Under the pieces are notes generated by a model. That model had not been told where the DNA came from, ran no database searches, and was given only the letters and a program-made list of their open reading frames with translations. Source: Oleiphilus sp. (lineage in GTDB: Bacteria > Pseudomonadota > Gammaproteobacteria > Pseudomonadales > Oleiphilaceae). Taken from it: 39,285 nucleotides of DNA. Made by a program: the position numbers and the translations under genes. Every line of letters begins with the position of its first letter. The stretch's first letter is position 1. Shown here in pieces: positions 29,179 through 37,397 of this stretch. The DNA is taken from contig PZPK01000032.1 of the NCBI GenBank assembly GCA_006212045.1, forward strand, positions 1-39,285, given 5' to 3'.

Positions 29179-29464
29179 AGATCTAACCTTGTTAGTTTTA
29201 ATCAGGTTTATGCAATCAAATTTGCCGAACAGGCCGTTGTTGGCCTGATCAGTCACGAAAAACCGTATCTTAACCAATCCTGAAAGAAAAATGCTGACTT
29301 AGTAGGCAAATGTTATGAAGCCTGCTTTGACCAGACCGGTCCAGCCTTCAATTCATGCCGTCTTCAATTACGCCGATGGGGCTGATTATTGATTGTCTCC
29401 CGATATCGCAAATAAACAATGGTCGGTGCGCAGCCTGAAGATAATGTGAGGGGGTGCGGTGTCG
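29179..29464. other. Intergenic region, no gene seen
   Basis: About 286 bp upstream of the minus-strand barrel gene. Rich in small palindromes (GACCGGTC near 29332) but with no supported coding sequence or terminator. Confidence 0.4.
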
Positions 29465-29752
29465 CTACTGAACGGCGCATTGTTCTCGCGTGCGGGCAAT
29501 GATGGTGTCGAGCACCTGAGCATCACGTTCGTATTCCGTGACCAGTTCGTCGAATGCGTCAAAGTTATCGTCATTGAGGCCGAAGGTATCATCCAGCTGA
29601 ATCAGAGCGTCTTCTTTTTTGCTTAAGTCGTCGTGGAATTTCTGATTGATACAGCGGTACTGAACACTGTATTCAATATACTTTTCCTTAGTCATTAAAG
29701 GCTCGGACCACGCACTGGAGGACAACAGTCCGCCAAGCATCCCGAATACCAT
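29465..29752 (-). CDS. Small exported protein, possible ACG start
   Basis: A small protein of 95 aa from ATG 29752 (MVFGMLGGLLSSSAWSEP). This start has no ribosome-binding site and a signal peptide without a positive N-region. The frame continues upstream, and eight codons earlier an ACG at 29774-29776 sits six bases after AGGAG (29783-29787). Reading from there gives (M)RAHISLLMVFGMLGGLLSSSAWS, a full signal peptide. The mature part is acidic and helical with two Cys (YRCINQK and REQCAVQ), which may form a disulfide. Function unknown. Confidence 0.55.
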   Translation of the reverse strand: MVFGMLGGLLSSSAWSEPLMTKEKYIEYSVQYRCINQKFHDDLSKKEDALIQLDDTFGLNDDNFDAFDELVTEYERDAQVLDTIIARTREQCAVQ

Positions 29753-29857
29753 TAACAGGCTAATATGTGCGCGCGTGGGAAACTCCTGATTTTAATTCCG
29801 GCTCATAAGTTTTGTACAAAAAAAGAACAATTGCGAGTTTATAGCTAAAGAAAGTGA

Positions 29858-30256
29858 CTAATGGGGTAGGTTTGCCTGAGCGCTGTCGAGATATTTGCGT
29901 ATGGAGGGTGTCAGCAAGTCCGGGTTTACCGGCTTATCGAAATATTCACTCACGCCTGCATCCAGTGCCGCTTGTTGCAGGTCCTGACCTTCTGAGGTGA
30001 CCATAATGATCGGGGTATTGGCAAATGCTTCCTGGGCATGGATAGCTCGCACCATTTCCAGACCATTTACTCCCGGCATGTCCAAATCCGTAATGATGAG
30101 ATCAATATCCGGTTGCATGGACAGAATGTCCAGACCGTTTTGGCCATCAACTGCCTGAAGTGGTTTCACGTTGAAAAACGTTTCCAAAATAAGACAGATC
30201 AATGATCGAATTTCAGGTTGATCGTCGGCGACCAGCACCTTGATATCTTTTGCCAT
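29858..30256 (-). CDS. Stand-alone receiver (CheY-like)
   Basis: A 132-aa single-domain response regulator. Acidic pocket residues are in VLVADDQPE, the phospho-acceptor is D57 in LIITDLDMPGVNG, the switch Thr is in IIMVTSEG, and the Lys is in YFDKPVNPD. There is no output domain, so it acts by protein contact or as a phosphorelay shuttle. It is divergent from the receiver at 30422-30805. A partner could be the orphan kinase at 32518-33705; the pairing is inferred. Confidence 0.9.
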   Translation of the reverse strand: MAKDIKVLVADDQPEIRSLICLILETFFNVKPLQAVDGQNGLDILSMQPDIDLIITDLDMPGVNGLEMVRAIHAQEAFANTPIIMVTSEGQDLQQAALDAGVSEYFDKPVNPDLLTPSIRKYLDSAQANLPH

Positions 30257-30338
30257 GACTATAAGTACACACGCAGAATCGGGGAGAAAGCGTTACTCAC
30301 TAAGATGGAGTTTAGTTGATAAATCGAATCCGACGAAC

Positions 30339-30354
30339 TATAACTTTCGTTATA
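30339..30354. promoter_or_regulatory. Inverted repeat in the divergent receiver promoter
   Basis: TATAAC-TTTC-GTTATA, 6-bp arms and 4-bp spacer, is roughly midway between the two divergent receiver genes. It may be an operator shared by both; the regulator is unknown. Confidence 0.35.
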
Positions 30355-30421
30355 AATTGTTAACGACCTTATCTCATAAGCAGGGTCAGCCGTTTTCGCT
30401 ACAGCACAGGAACAAAGCTTA

Positions 30422-30805
30422 ATGGAAATTAAACAAGTGTTACTGGTTGATGATGAAGACATGATTCGTCAGTTAGCCGAGCTATCACTTTCACAATTTG
30501 GCGACCTGGAAGTCTGTTCTTGCAATTCGGGAGAGTCTGCCATTGAGAAACTGGAAACTTTTTCGCCGCAGCTGATTCTTCTGGATGCCAATATGCCGGG
30601 ACTTTCCGGTCCGGAAACGCTTGAGGCAATACGTAGCAATCATCGTTTTGTCGACACGCCGGTCGTTTTTATCACCGGAGAATCACGTGCATCAGAAATT
30701 CAGCGTTTAAAGGACCTGGGCGCCGCCGACGTGATCGTTAAACCCTTCGATCCCATGACGCTGGCGGAACAGGTGAAAAAGATAGGTCACAAGGTCAATG
30801 ACTGA
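30422..30805 (+). CDS. Stand-alone receiver in operon with diguanylate cyclase
   Basis: A 127-aa single-domain response regulator. VLLVDDEDMIRQ gives the acidic pocket, D55 in LILLDANMPGLSG is the phospho-acceptor, FITGES holds the Thr, and VIVKPFDP holds the Lys. The end overlaps the start of the next gene by 8 nt (ATGACTGA), showing tight coupling. In a multistep relay it would accept phosphate from a kinase and pass it to the Hpt domain encoded just downstream. Confidence 0.92.
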   Translation: MEIKQVLLVDDEDMIRQLAELSLSQFGDLEVCSCNSGESAIEKLETFSPQLILLDANMPGLSGPETLEAIRSNHRFVDTPVVFITGESRASEIQRLKDLGAADVIVKPFDPMTLAEQVKKIGHKVND

Positions 30806-32477
30806 CGACAAGCAGGCAAACGAATTTGCGGCTGCGCTGGATCGACTCAAACAGGCGTATATTGATCGTCTTCCCGGGGAGCTATCTGCAATTGAAGCGG
30901 CACTGGCAGAAATGGAGGCAAATCAACCCGCACCCAAACAGCTGGAAAACATGCGACAACTGCTGCACAAAATGGCAGGGTCGAGTGGCACCTTTGGTTT
31001 GCGTGAGCTGGGAGCGCAGGCGAAAGAAATAGAGCAGCAGATCAAAGCCTGGCAAAAAGTGGACAAAGATGCCTTGTCGACTGAAGACCTGGTGGCTTTG
31101 GGGCGGGCTTTTAACAGCATCAAATCCGCCAGTCTTATTGTCGATCAAAGTGTGTCTTTCAATGTACAAGCCAAACCGGATTTACATCTGGATGAGGACC
31201 TCGTGCGGTTATGGCTGGTGGAGGACGATGCAATTCTGGCGGGAGAACTCAAACGCCAGTTTGATGCCTTTGGCTTTAGTACAACGGTTTTCCCGGATAT
31301 TACATCGGCAGATAAAGCCGCTAAAACTGCCCAGCCAGACGCCTTGGTGTTGGACGTCATGTTTGACAATGGTGCGGTCAATGCGACAGAAGTCTTTGCC
31401 AGTACCATCTTTCTATCGAAACTGGCATGCCCCGTGATATTCATGTCGGCCTACGATGATTTTGCATCCCGAATTCGGGCAGTACAGCTCAATGCCAAGG
31501 GGTATTTCCTGAAGCCCATTTCAGTACCGTCTGTGGTGAACCATTTACGGCGTGAGTTCGAGGCCGTGAATAGTCCAGACTCTCGTATACTGATTATTGA
31601 CGATGATGTTGAATTGGCGCGGCATTTTCAATTGCTACTGCAGGCTTCTGGGTTCGATGTACGGTGTTTGTTTGAACCGGAAGAGATTATTGAAGTATTG
31701 GGTGACTTTAACCCGGAAGTCGTGCTGATGGATTTGCATATGCCGAAGTATAACGGCATGGAACTGGCTGGCGTGATTCGCCAGCATTCAAACTGGATGA
31801 GTTTACCGATTCTGTATCTGAGTGGAGAAACGGATCTGGAAGCACAGGCAAATGCACTTGCCAAGGGGGCGGAAGATTTTCTGACCAAGCCGATCAGCGA
31901 TATTCAGTTGGTTTCCACGATCAGAGCTCGCGTTATGCGTTCCCGGCAGCTTGAAGAGAAAATATCCAGAGACAGCCTCACCGGTTTGCTGAAACACGCA
32001 GTCATCAAGGAAACCGCGCGGCACGAAGTTCGACGTGCCGTACGCAGTGGCAAGCCCTGTAGTCTTGTGATGCTGGATATTGACCACTTCAAGCTGGTCA
32101 ATGACAGCTACGGCCATGCCGTTGGCGACGTAGTTATTTCAGCCGTGGCGACGGTGTTGCAGCAACGGCTGCGTAAGACGGATCTGGTCGGTCGTTATGG
32201 CGGAGAGGAGTTTGTTGCCGTGTTGCCGGAATGCGATTCCAAAAAGGCCATGACGCTTGTTGAGGAAATTCGAAAATCCTTCGAGCAACTCGAATTCTGC
32301 CATGACGACAGGGTGTTCCACTGTACATTTTCTGCCGGAGTCATCTGTTCCGGCGAGTTTAAGGATCTTGATGGTGAGCAATTGTTGATTAGCGCTGATA
32401 ATGCGCTCTATCATGCCAAGGAAAATGGACGCAATCAGGTAGCCTTGGCGACTGAAGTGCTTGAACCCGTCAGCTAG
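30798..32477 (+). CDS. Hpt-REC-REC-GGDEF diguanylate cyclase
   Basis: A 559-aa soluble multidomain protein. An N-terminal Hpt domain (about 10-115) has H57 in LLHKMAGSSGTFGL. The first receiver (about 137-250) has a divergent acceptor region, D186 in LVLDVMFDNGA. The second receiver (about 263-380) is canonical, D312 in LMDLHMPKYNG. A GGDEF domain (about 390-550) starts RDSLTGLLKH and has the active GGEEF (468-472) with the inhibitory I-site RKTD (459-462). It therefore should make c-di-GMP with product inhibition. Hpt plus two receivers in one chain suggests control by phosphorelay. It ends 40 bp before the convergent kinase gene. Confidence 0.93.
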   Translation: MTDDKQANEFAAALDRLKQAYIDRLPGELSAIEAALAEMEANQPAPKQLENMRQLLHKMAGSSGTFGLRELGAQAKEIEQQIKAWQKVDKDALSTEDLVALGRAFNSIKSASLIVDQSVSFNVQAKPDLHLDEDLVRLWLVEDDAILAGELKRQFDAFGFSTTVFPDITSADKAAKTAQPDALVLDVMFDNGAVNATEVFASTIFLSKLACPVIFMSAYDDFASRIRAVQLNAKGYFLKPISVPSVVNHLRREFEAVNSPDSRILIIDDDVELARHFQLLLQASGFDVRCLFEPEEIIEVLGDFNPEVVLMDLHMPKYNGMELAGVIRQHSNWMSLPILYLSGETDLEAQANALAKGAEDFLTKPISDIQLVSTIRARVMRSRQLEEKISRDSLTGLLKHAVIKETARHEVRRAVRSGKPCSLVMLDIDHFKLVNDSYGHAVGDVVISAVATVLQQRLRKTDLVGRYGGEEFVAVLPECDSKKAMTLVEEIRKSFEQLEFCHDDRVFHCTFSAGVICSGEFKDLDGEQLLISADNALYHAKENGRNQVALATEVLEPVS

Positions 32478-32517
32478 AAAGACTGCGCGGTTTTGGCCTT
32501 ATCGCTCAGGTTCTGAA

Positions 32518-33705
32518 TCAGTGTTCCATGTTTTGCGCTGATCGCAAAGGCAGCGTGAAATAAAACTCCGTCCCCACGCCGATCTCACTTTTGACACCAA
32601 TGTGGCCCTGATGAGCCTCCACCACTTTCTTCGTGATCGCCAGACCCAGACCGGTAGATTTCTCCCCGCCTGTGGCTTTTACGCTTGTCGTTTCAAAGGG
32701 TTCAAAAACCTTGTGCAATTCGTTTTCCGGTATGCCCTGACCTTCATCACGTACGCTGACCCGTATCTCTTTCTCTTCTCGTTCCAAAGCAACGCAAATT
32801 TGCGTATTCTCATGCGAGTACTTGATCGCATTGCTAATGAAGTTGTTAATGACCTGTTCAACTTTAGGCGCGTCAATTTGCAGGATCGTCGAGCCGGGGG
32901 ACGAGTAATGTATTGAAATACCTTTTCTATCGGCAATAACCTGATTGAGCTCAACATCCTCTTTCAGCAAAGTATTGATATCCACTTCGCTGATGTGAAG
33001 TACCACCTTGCCTGATTCAAGTTCGCTGATATCCAGCAGCTCCTCCAGCATGCCGGTCATTTTGTCGGTCGTTTCAATGGCCTTGTCCAGCATTTGCAGT
33101 TGCTGTTCGCTGAGGTTGTCACTGGTGCCTTTGACAAACTTGATATAGCCGCCAATCACGCCGAGTGGGTTGCGCAGGTCATGCGCTGCGATGCCGATTA
33201 ATTCATTCTTCTGATCATTCAGTTTGGCGAGTTTGTTATTGGATTTATTCAGTTCACGTTGAATGTTAACGAGCTCATTATTGAGTTTGGTAAACTCTTG
33301 AAGCTGGGGTTCCTGCAAGGTGGATTGCTTCTGTAAATTCGACTTCACTGACTCCCGTAACTGATTAGCCAGTTCATTATTTACTTTGGCAATTTCATCA
33401 TAGATGGAAGAGTCGAGGCCCTGATTGTTGGAAGCCAGCAACATGAACTTTTCGTCCTTGGATACGCCGGTAAAGTAAAAACTGCGCACCTCGCCCTGAC
33501 TATTGACGCCAAGTGGTACGTCGAACACGATACTTTCTGTTTTGAGTCGATTGATAAAATTCATGGCGGAAGCAAATTCACCCTGACTCAGAACCATAGG
33601 GAACAGCATGCCGGCTTCGACCTTTTGTTCAAGGTTGTTATACAGGACGCGCAGGATCTTTCCGGTTTTATCGACCTCAAGCGCAATGCCCATTAATTCC
33701 TGCAT
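32518..33705 (-). CDS. Soluble sensor histidine kinase
   Basis: About 395 aa from ATG 33705, one base after the stop of the cobalamin-binding gene; upstream in-frame codons belong to that gene in another frame. The N-terminal about 105 residues look PAS-like (MGIALEVDKTGKILRVLYNN...VRSFYFTGV). A coiled coil rich in KLNNELVNIQRELNKSNNKL follows, then the HisKA domain with H175 in GIAAHDLRNPLGVIGGY. The HATPase domain has N-box NFISNAIKYSHE, G1 DEGQGIPE, F-box and G2 STGLGLAITKK. No transmembrane span or receiver is seen. The coupled gene order suggests that the cobalamin protein is its sensor. Confidence 0.9.
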   Translation of the reverse strand: MQELMGIALEVDKTGKILRVLYNNLEQKVEAGMLFPMVLSQGEFASAMNFINRLKTESIVFDVPLGVNSQGEVRSFYFTGVSKDEKFMLLASNNQGLDSSIYDEIAKVNNELANQLRESVKSNLQKQSTLQEPQLQEFTKLNNELVNIQRELNKSNNKLAKLNDQKNELIGIAAHDLRNPLGVIGGYIKFVKGTSDNLSEQQLQMLDKAIETTDKMTGMLEELLDISELESGKVVLHISEVDINTLLKEDVELNQVIADRKGISIHYSSPGSTILQIDAPKVEQVINNFISNAIKYSHENTQICVALEREEKEIRVSVRDEGQGIPENELHKVFEPFETTSVKATGGEKSTGLGLAITKKVVEAHQGHIGVKSEIGVGTEFYFTLPLRSAQNMEH

Positions 33706-33706
33706 G

Positions 33707-34762
33707 CTAAGCGGCCTTTGATGCCAGTTTATTGGCCATTTCGATGGCCAATTTGGCATCGCTTGAATGTGCGTCCGCACCTATTTCGCGATACAGCTCC
33801 GGCGAAACATTGAAGGGATAGCCGCCCACCATAATACAGCTGGGTTTGGCTTCGTTTTCCCGTATGTTTTTGATCAGATCTTTGACCTGCGGGAGGTGTG
33901 AGGTAATGGTCGCTGAAATACCAATCATGTCCGGTTGTTTCTCCCTGACGAATTCCAGCACACTGTCGATGGGGACATTGGCGCCAAGATAAAAGGCGTC
34001 CCAGCCGTTCATTTCCAGCAGGTCTGCCACCATGCGTACGCCTACTTCATGCAACTCGCCCTGAGCGCAGGTGATGACCGAGACCTTGCCATTCTTTTCG
34101 TTGGCAAATATATAAGGATATAGTTGGGACATGCACAATTGGGTAGCCGCCGTGCAAAAATGCTCTTGCGCGACGCTGATACGACCGGTTTGCCATAGCA
34201 GGCCTACTTCCCGCTGGCAGGTCTGAAACACATTCAGGTAAATATCCTGGATGGGGATCTTTTGCTCTTGTACGGCGGCCAGGACCAGTTTACTGGCAGC
34301 ATTGCGGTTAGACGCCAGTAAAAGATCCAGATAGTTTTGCGCCAGATTGAGGTAGGGGGCGCCCTCTACAAGAAAGCTGTTGCCGGCTTGTGATTTCTCA
34401 CCCAGCTGGGCTTCCGCGGCTTGCAGTATCTCACCAATGCGGCCCGCAACATCCTGAGCAAGCTTCTGTCTCAGAACATCCCCCATGACCTGAAGATTTT
34501 CGGCAAGGTGTGAGATAGGGAGATTGATGCCTTCAAACAGGGTTTTGGCCCAGGCAATATAGTCTACAAACAGTTGCGTACTCTGATTGTCCAGCGCCTG
34601 TTGCAGATAGGTTAAGTGGGTCACCGCGTCCTCGAGGCATTTCTGCTGTCCCTGGGGACCATACCGTTTGGGCAACTCGGGGTTGCGTTGATAGTGCAAG
34701 TCTACAATGGTTTTTGCCAATTCAGGATAGCTGTCGGGAGTCAGCTCAATTTGCTCGCTCAT
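33707..34762 (-). CDS. Cobalamin-binding sensor with Wx9EH photoreceptor motif
   Basis: A 351-aa protein. The N-terminal about 130 residues are helical and unrecognised. A B12-binding cap domain (about 140-215) contains W190-x9-E200-H201 in LLWQTGRISVAQEH, the signature of B12-dependent photoreceptors (CarH, LitR, AerR). The Rossmann B12-binding domain (about 226-345) has ExHxxG (E236, H238, G241), with H238 the probable lower axial cobalt ligand, and MVGGYPFN. There is no DNA-binding MerR domain, unlike CarH, so output is presumably through the kinase gene that follows after one base. Methyltransferase corrinoid proteins are an alternative, but no methyltransferase is nearby. Confidence 0.85.
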   Translation of the reverse strand: MSEQIELTPDSYPELAKTIVDLHYQRNPELPKRYGPQGQQKCLEDAVTHLTYLQQALDNQSTQLFVDYIAWAKTLFEGINLPISHLAENLQVMGDVLRQKLAQDVAGRIGEILQAAEAQLGEKSQAGNSFLVEGAPYLNLAQNYLDLLLASNRNAASKLVLAAVQEQKIPIQDIYLNVFQTCQREVGLLWQTGRISVAQEHFCTAATQLCMSQLYPYIFANEKNGKVSVITCAQGELHEVGVRMVADLLEMNGWDAFYLGANVPIDSVLEFVREKQPDMIGISATITSHLPQVKDLIKNIRENEAKPSCIMVGGYPFNVSPELYREIGADAHSSDAKLAIEMANKLASKAA

Positions 34763-34773
34763 TAGCCACCTCT

Positions 34774-35073
34774 TTAGTCAGTCAGTTTGGTAAAGTAACG
34801 CACGAATGTTGCTTTGGGGTCCAGTTTCAGTCCTTTGGGAATACCTTTGTGTGAGGCATGGTGAGCTTCGCTGCGATGCCAGTTCTGAAACGAATCCTCG
34901 TCAGTCCAGCGTGTGAGTAGCCAGAACTCGGCATCGTCATCGTGTGGGCGATAAACTTCCATATCAATAAAGCCCTGAGTGCTGTCTACCAGATGAGGAC
35001 GCGACAGAAACGCAGATGCAACCTCGTCCTGCATGTCATTGCTGACCTTGAATCGACTAAGGGCTAAAAACAC
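34774..35073 (-). CDS. ABM/IsdG-fold monooxygenase-like protein
   Basis: A 99-aa dimeric alpha-beta barrel protein of the antibiotic biosynthesis monooxygenase superfamily, starting at GTG 35073 behind GGGAG. FWLLTRWTDEDSFQNWHRSEAHHASH is the typical C-terminal half; W65 and nearby histidines match the Trp/His of haem-degrading IsdG/HmoA enzymes. The Asn conserved near the N-terminus of those enzymes is Ser6 here (LALSRFKV), so haem cleavage is uncertain. It lies 11 bp before the cobalamin-binding gene on the same strand, as the first gene of that operon. It might bind haem or a related ligand for the sensor. Confidence 0.75.
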   Translation of the reverse strand: MFLALSRFKVSNDMQDEVASAFLSRPHLVDSTQGFIDMEVYRPHDDDAEFWLLTRWTDEDSFQNWHRSEAHHASHKGIPKGLKLDPKATFVRYFTKLTD

Positions 35074-35280
35074 ACTCTTGCTCCCATTCAGAGTACGTGT
35101 TTAAAACATAGTTAAAAATAGGCGGGATGCCAGTTTTGATTCGTTTTGGGTAGGTGTAATAGCTCGCTTCGGGCGATTGTTGTACATTTTGCGAATGCGC
35201 GTCTTGATCCGCTTCATCGCATCGCGGCCCATAGAGCACGAAGTATGGCAGGAGCATATTGCCAGTTCATTTTCAGCAAC

Positions 35281-36981
35281 TCAGTAGAGAGTGAATATCG
35301 GCAGATCAAAGGCGAGTGAGATGAACATCGATTCCATCTTTTCATCTTCGTGTTCTGCCAACGTTATGTCTTTCTGGTAGCCCACCAGAATTGCTGCGGG
35401 ATAGGCATTAAAGGTATAGGAAAAGAACAGGCTCGGGCTCTTGATATGGTCGAGTTTGGCTTCATAGGATGTTTCCTGCAGCTCATTATTAATATAGGTG
35501 CCAATATCGATAGGAGAGTAGTTGATCAATAAGCTGCCTTTTCGCAGTTTAAGCAATTTCAGTTCGATGCCCACCGGGCCGAAGGGGCGGTAATCGTATC
35601 CATAGCTGCCTTTGATGGGACCTGTCGTTCGTTCGCGTGAAAATGCAAGCCCAAAATAAGAGCTGACAAAGAGCATGTCTTCACAGAGTGCGACGTTACA
35701 GGAACGTTGCCAGCGATGCGTATCTTCGGACCGGTCAGGGGTATAGCGCACGGCATAGGCATCGTTGGTGCGCTTGGAGCGATAGGCACCTTGCTCATCG
35801 ACAAAATCGTTAAGCACGCCTGCTACGGCTTCTGCGCCATTCTGGTTGTTAGAGGCATCTGCAATTGAAGCGAAAAACATTGAGTACTTGCGTACAAGAT
35901 GAAATCCCGAAAAATCACGCTCATTAATGTCTGAATAGCGGTCAATGACTTTTAGCAGTGTATGGGCACGCACTACGTAGGGAACGTTTTCGTTCTCTTC
36001 ATCGCTGCTGTTTCGAATGGAGTTGAAGGCCTGTATCTGTGTCCTTACCAGAGCGATCTTGTCATATACGCTGAGAAGATAAGGAACGTTCAAGAAGCCC
36101 TCCAGCGTGTTTGGCAGCGCACCCGATTGTTCTGTGGTCTCGTCTATGTCCGGGTTCACCTCGTCCAGTCTGGCCTTGACCAGTTTTGCCAGGTTTCTGT
36201 GCTGCAGAAATTCCTTTAGCATCAAAGGCTGCTGAGCGTTTTGGTTTGCCGTAAGCAAATCCTTGAAAGTCTGGCTGTTGAATACCTGAGACAGCAATGC
36301 CGATTTCGAGAGAAGAGACTGAACATCTGCCTGGTTAAAAAAATCTTCAGGTCGGGCCTGTTCAAACCGCATGCGAAGTGCCTGAAATTGTTCAGCGCCA
36401 AACACCTTCACCAGCGCGATCTGCCGGGACAATATTTGCTTGAACTCAGAACGGCTTGGAAATTTGATCTCTGTTCTGAAATCACCGTACTGTGCTTCTT
36501 TCAGATCAGGGCAAACACTGTTCATGAAATCGATCATCGAAATGCCAGTATTTGAATCGTTTGAGGTAATGACTGCCTTCAAATGCCTGTACAAGGCCTT
36601 GGGTTTTCGCGTCAGTTCCAGCAGGTCTTCTGATACTACCCACCGATTAATATTATGGGGAATACACTGATAAATGGCTGCTTCGAACCGGTTTAGGTCC
36701 TTTTCAACGGCCAGCTTGACCAGCGCGCCCAGACCAGTACTTCCAATGTCATACTGGATTCGCACAACCTCGGCAGTTGAAGGGAAGTATTTGTTTACAT
36801 AGTTGTTCTCAGCGACTTTCAGTAGCGCGTTCTCAAGAACAATTTTTTCCACTCGCGAGGCATTCCACTTTGCAAAGCCACTGATGACATTTTGGCTGTT
36901 AACGCTCGCATGGGCACTCGAAAAAGCACTCTGCATGATGATAATTCCGCAGGCCAGAATCCAGATTTTTGTTCTAGGCAT
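35281..36981 (-). CDS. Large exported protein of unknown function
   Basis: A 566-aa protein starting at ATG 36981 with GGAG six bases upstream; an in-frame start 12 bases earlier is less likely. The signal peptide is MPRTKIWILACGIIIMQSAFSSAHA. The N-terminal about 350 residues are mainly helical and I do not recognise a family. The last 150 or so alternate as beta strands (GSLLINYSPIDIGTYINNEL, SPSLFFSYTFNAYPAAILVGYQKDI) and end FDLPIFTLY with an aromatic terminus. This suggests insertion in, or attachment to, the outer membrane. No partner is clear; it is divergent from the lipoprotein hydrolase. Confidence 0.6.
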   Translation of the reverse strand: MPRTKIWILACGIIIMQSAFSSAHASVNSQNVISGFAKWNASRVEKIVLENALLKVAENNYVNKYFPSTAEVVRIQYDIGSTGLGALVKLAVEKDLNRFEAAIYQCIPHNINRWVVSEDLLELTRKPKALYRHLKAVITSNDSNTGISMIDFMNSVCPDLKEAQYGDFRTEIKFPSRSEFKQILSRQIALVKVFGAEQFQALRMRFEQARPEDFFNQADVQSLLSKSALLSQVFNSQTFKDLLTANQNAQQPLMLKEFLQHRNLAKLVKARLDEVNPDIDETTEQSGALPNTLEGFLNVPYLLSVYDKIALVRTQIQAFNSIRNSSDEENENVPYVVRAHTLLKVIDRYSDINERDFSGFHLVRKYSMFFASIADASNNQNGAEAVAGVLNDFVDEQGAYRSKRTNDAYAVRYTPDRSEDTHRWQRSCNVALCEDMLFVSSYFGLAFSRERTTGPIKGSYGYDYRPFGPVGIELKLLKLRKGSLLINYSPIDIGTYINNELQETSYEAKLDHIKSPSLFFSYTFNAYPAAILVGYQKDITLAEHEDEKMESMFISLAFDLPIFTLY

Positions 36982-37397
36982 TGGGCACTCCACTTATGAT
37001 TCTGAAACTACTATCGGGTGTTATCGGCTAACGGCGTTTTCGTATTCTTTGGTGGCACGGCGTGCAGCGAATCGGCTTGGCCATCCTTTGGTGTTTCTTG
37101 TTATTTTTTTTATGGCTCAAATTTTCGTGAGCGCGAAACGTTTTATCCTGCAATCAGGGAAAACGATCTGTAACTCATCTTTTCAGATAATTTCGTGCAT
37201 TAAACGCTGGTAAGATTGACAGGTGTGCGTTTGTGATGCTGCACATAGAATCTAATGTTGGTTCAGACGTGAATCTGCTTCATGCTTTGATGCAAATAGT
37301 GAAAGCAGCGTGTCAATCGAATGGTGACGTCAGAGTGCATGTCCTCTGACTGAAAACCCGGACTGATTATTCTGAATAATAAACAAAGGAATTCCAT
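36982..37397. other. Divergent intergenic region
   Basis: About 415 bp holding the promoters of the exported protein (minus) and the hydrolase (plus). Just before the hydrolase GTG an ATG at 37396 opens a seven-codon frame (MCTECNG, stop), overlapping the start region; this could be chance. No terminator or named gene is seen. Confidence 0.4.

Noticed and set aside
33706-33780. Histidine kinase start within the cobalamin gene
   Set aside because: The in-frame extension (WPSKWPINWH) is antitypical and lies inside the upstream gene; ATG 33705 directly after that gene's stop is the natural start.
35057-35257. 66-codon minus-strand open frame
   Set aside because: It overlaps the start of the ABM-fold gene in another frame and has no recognisable feature.
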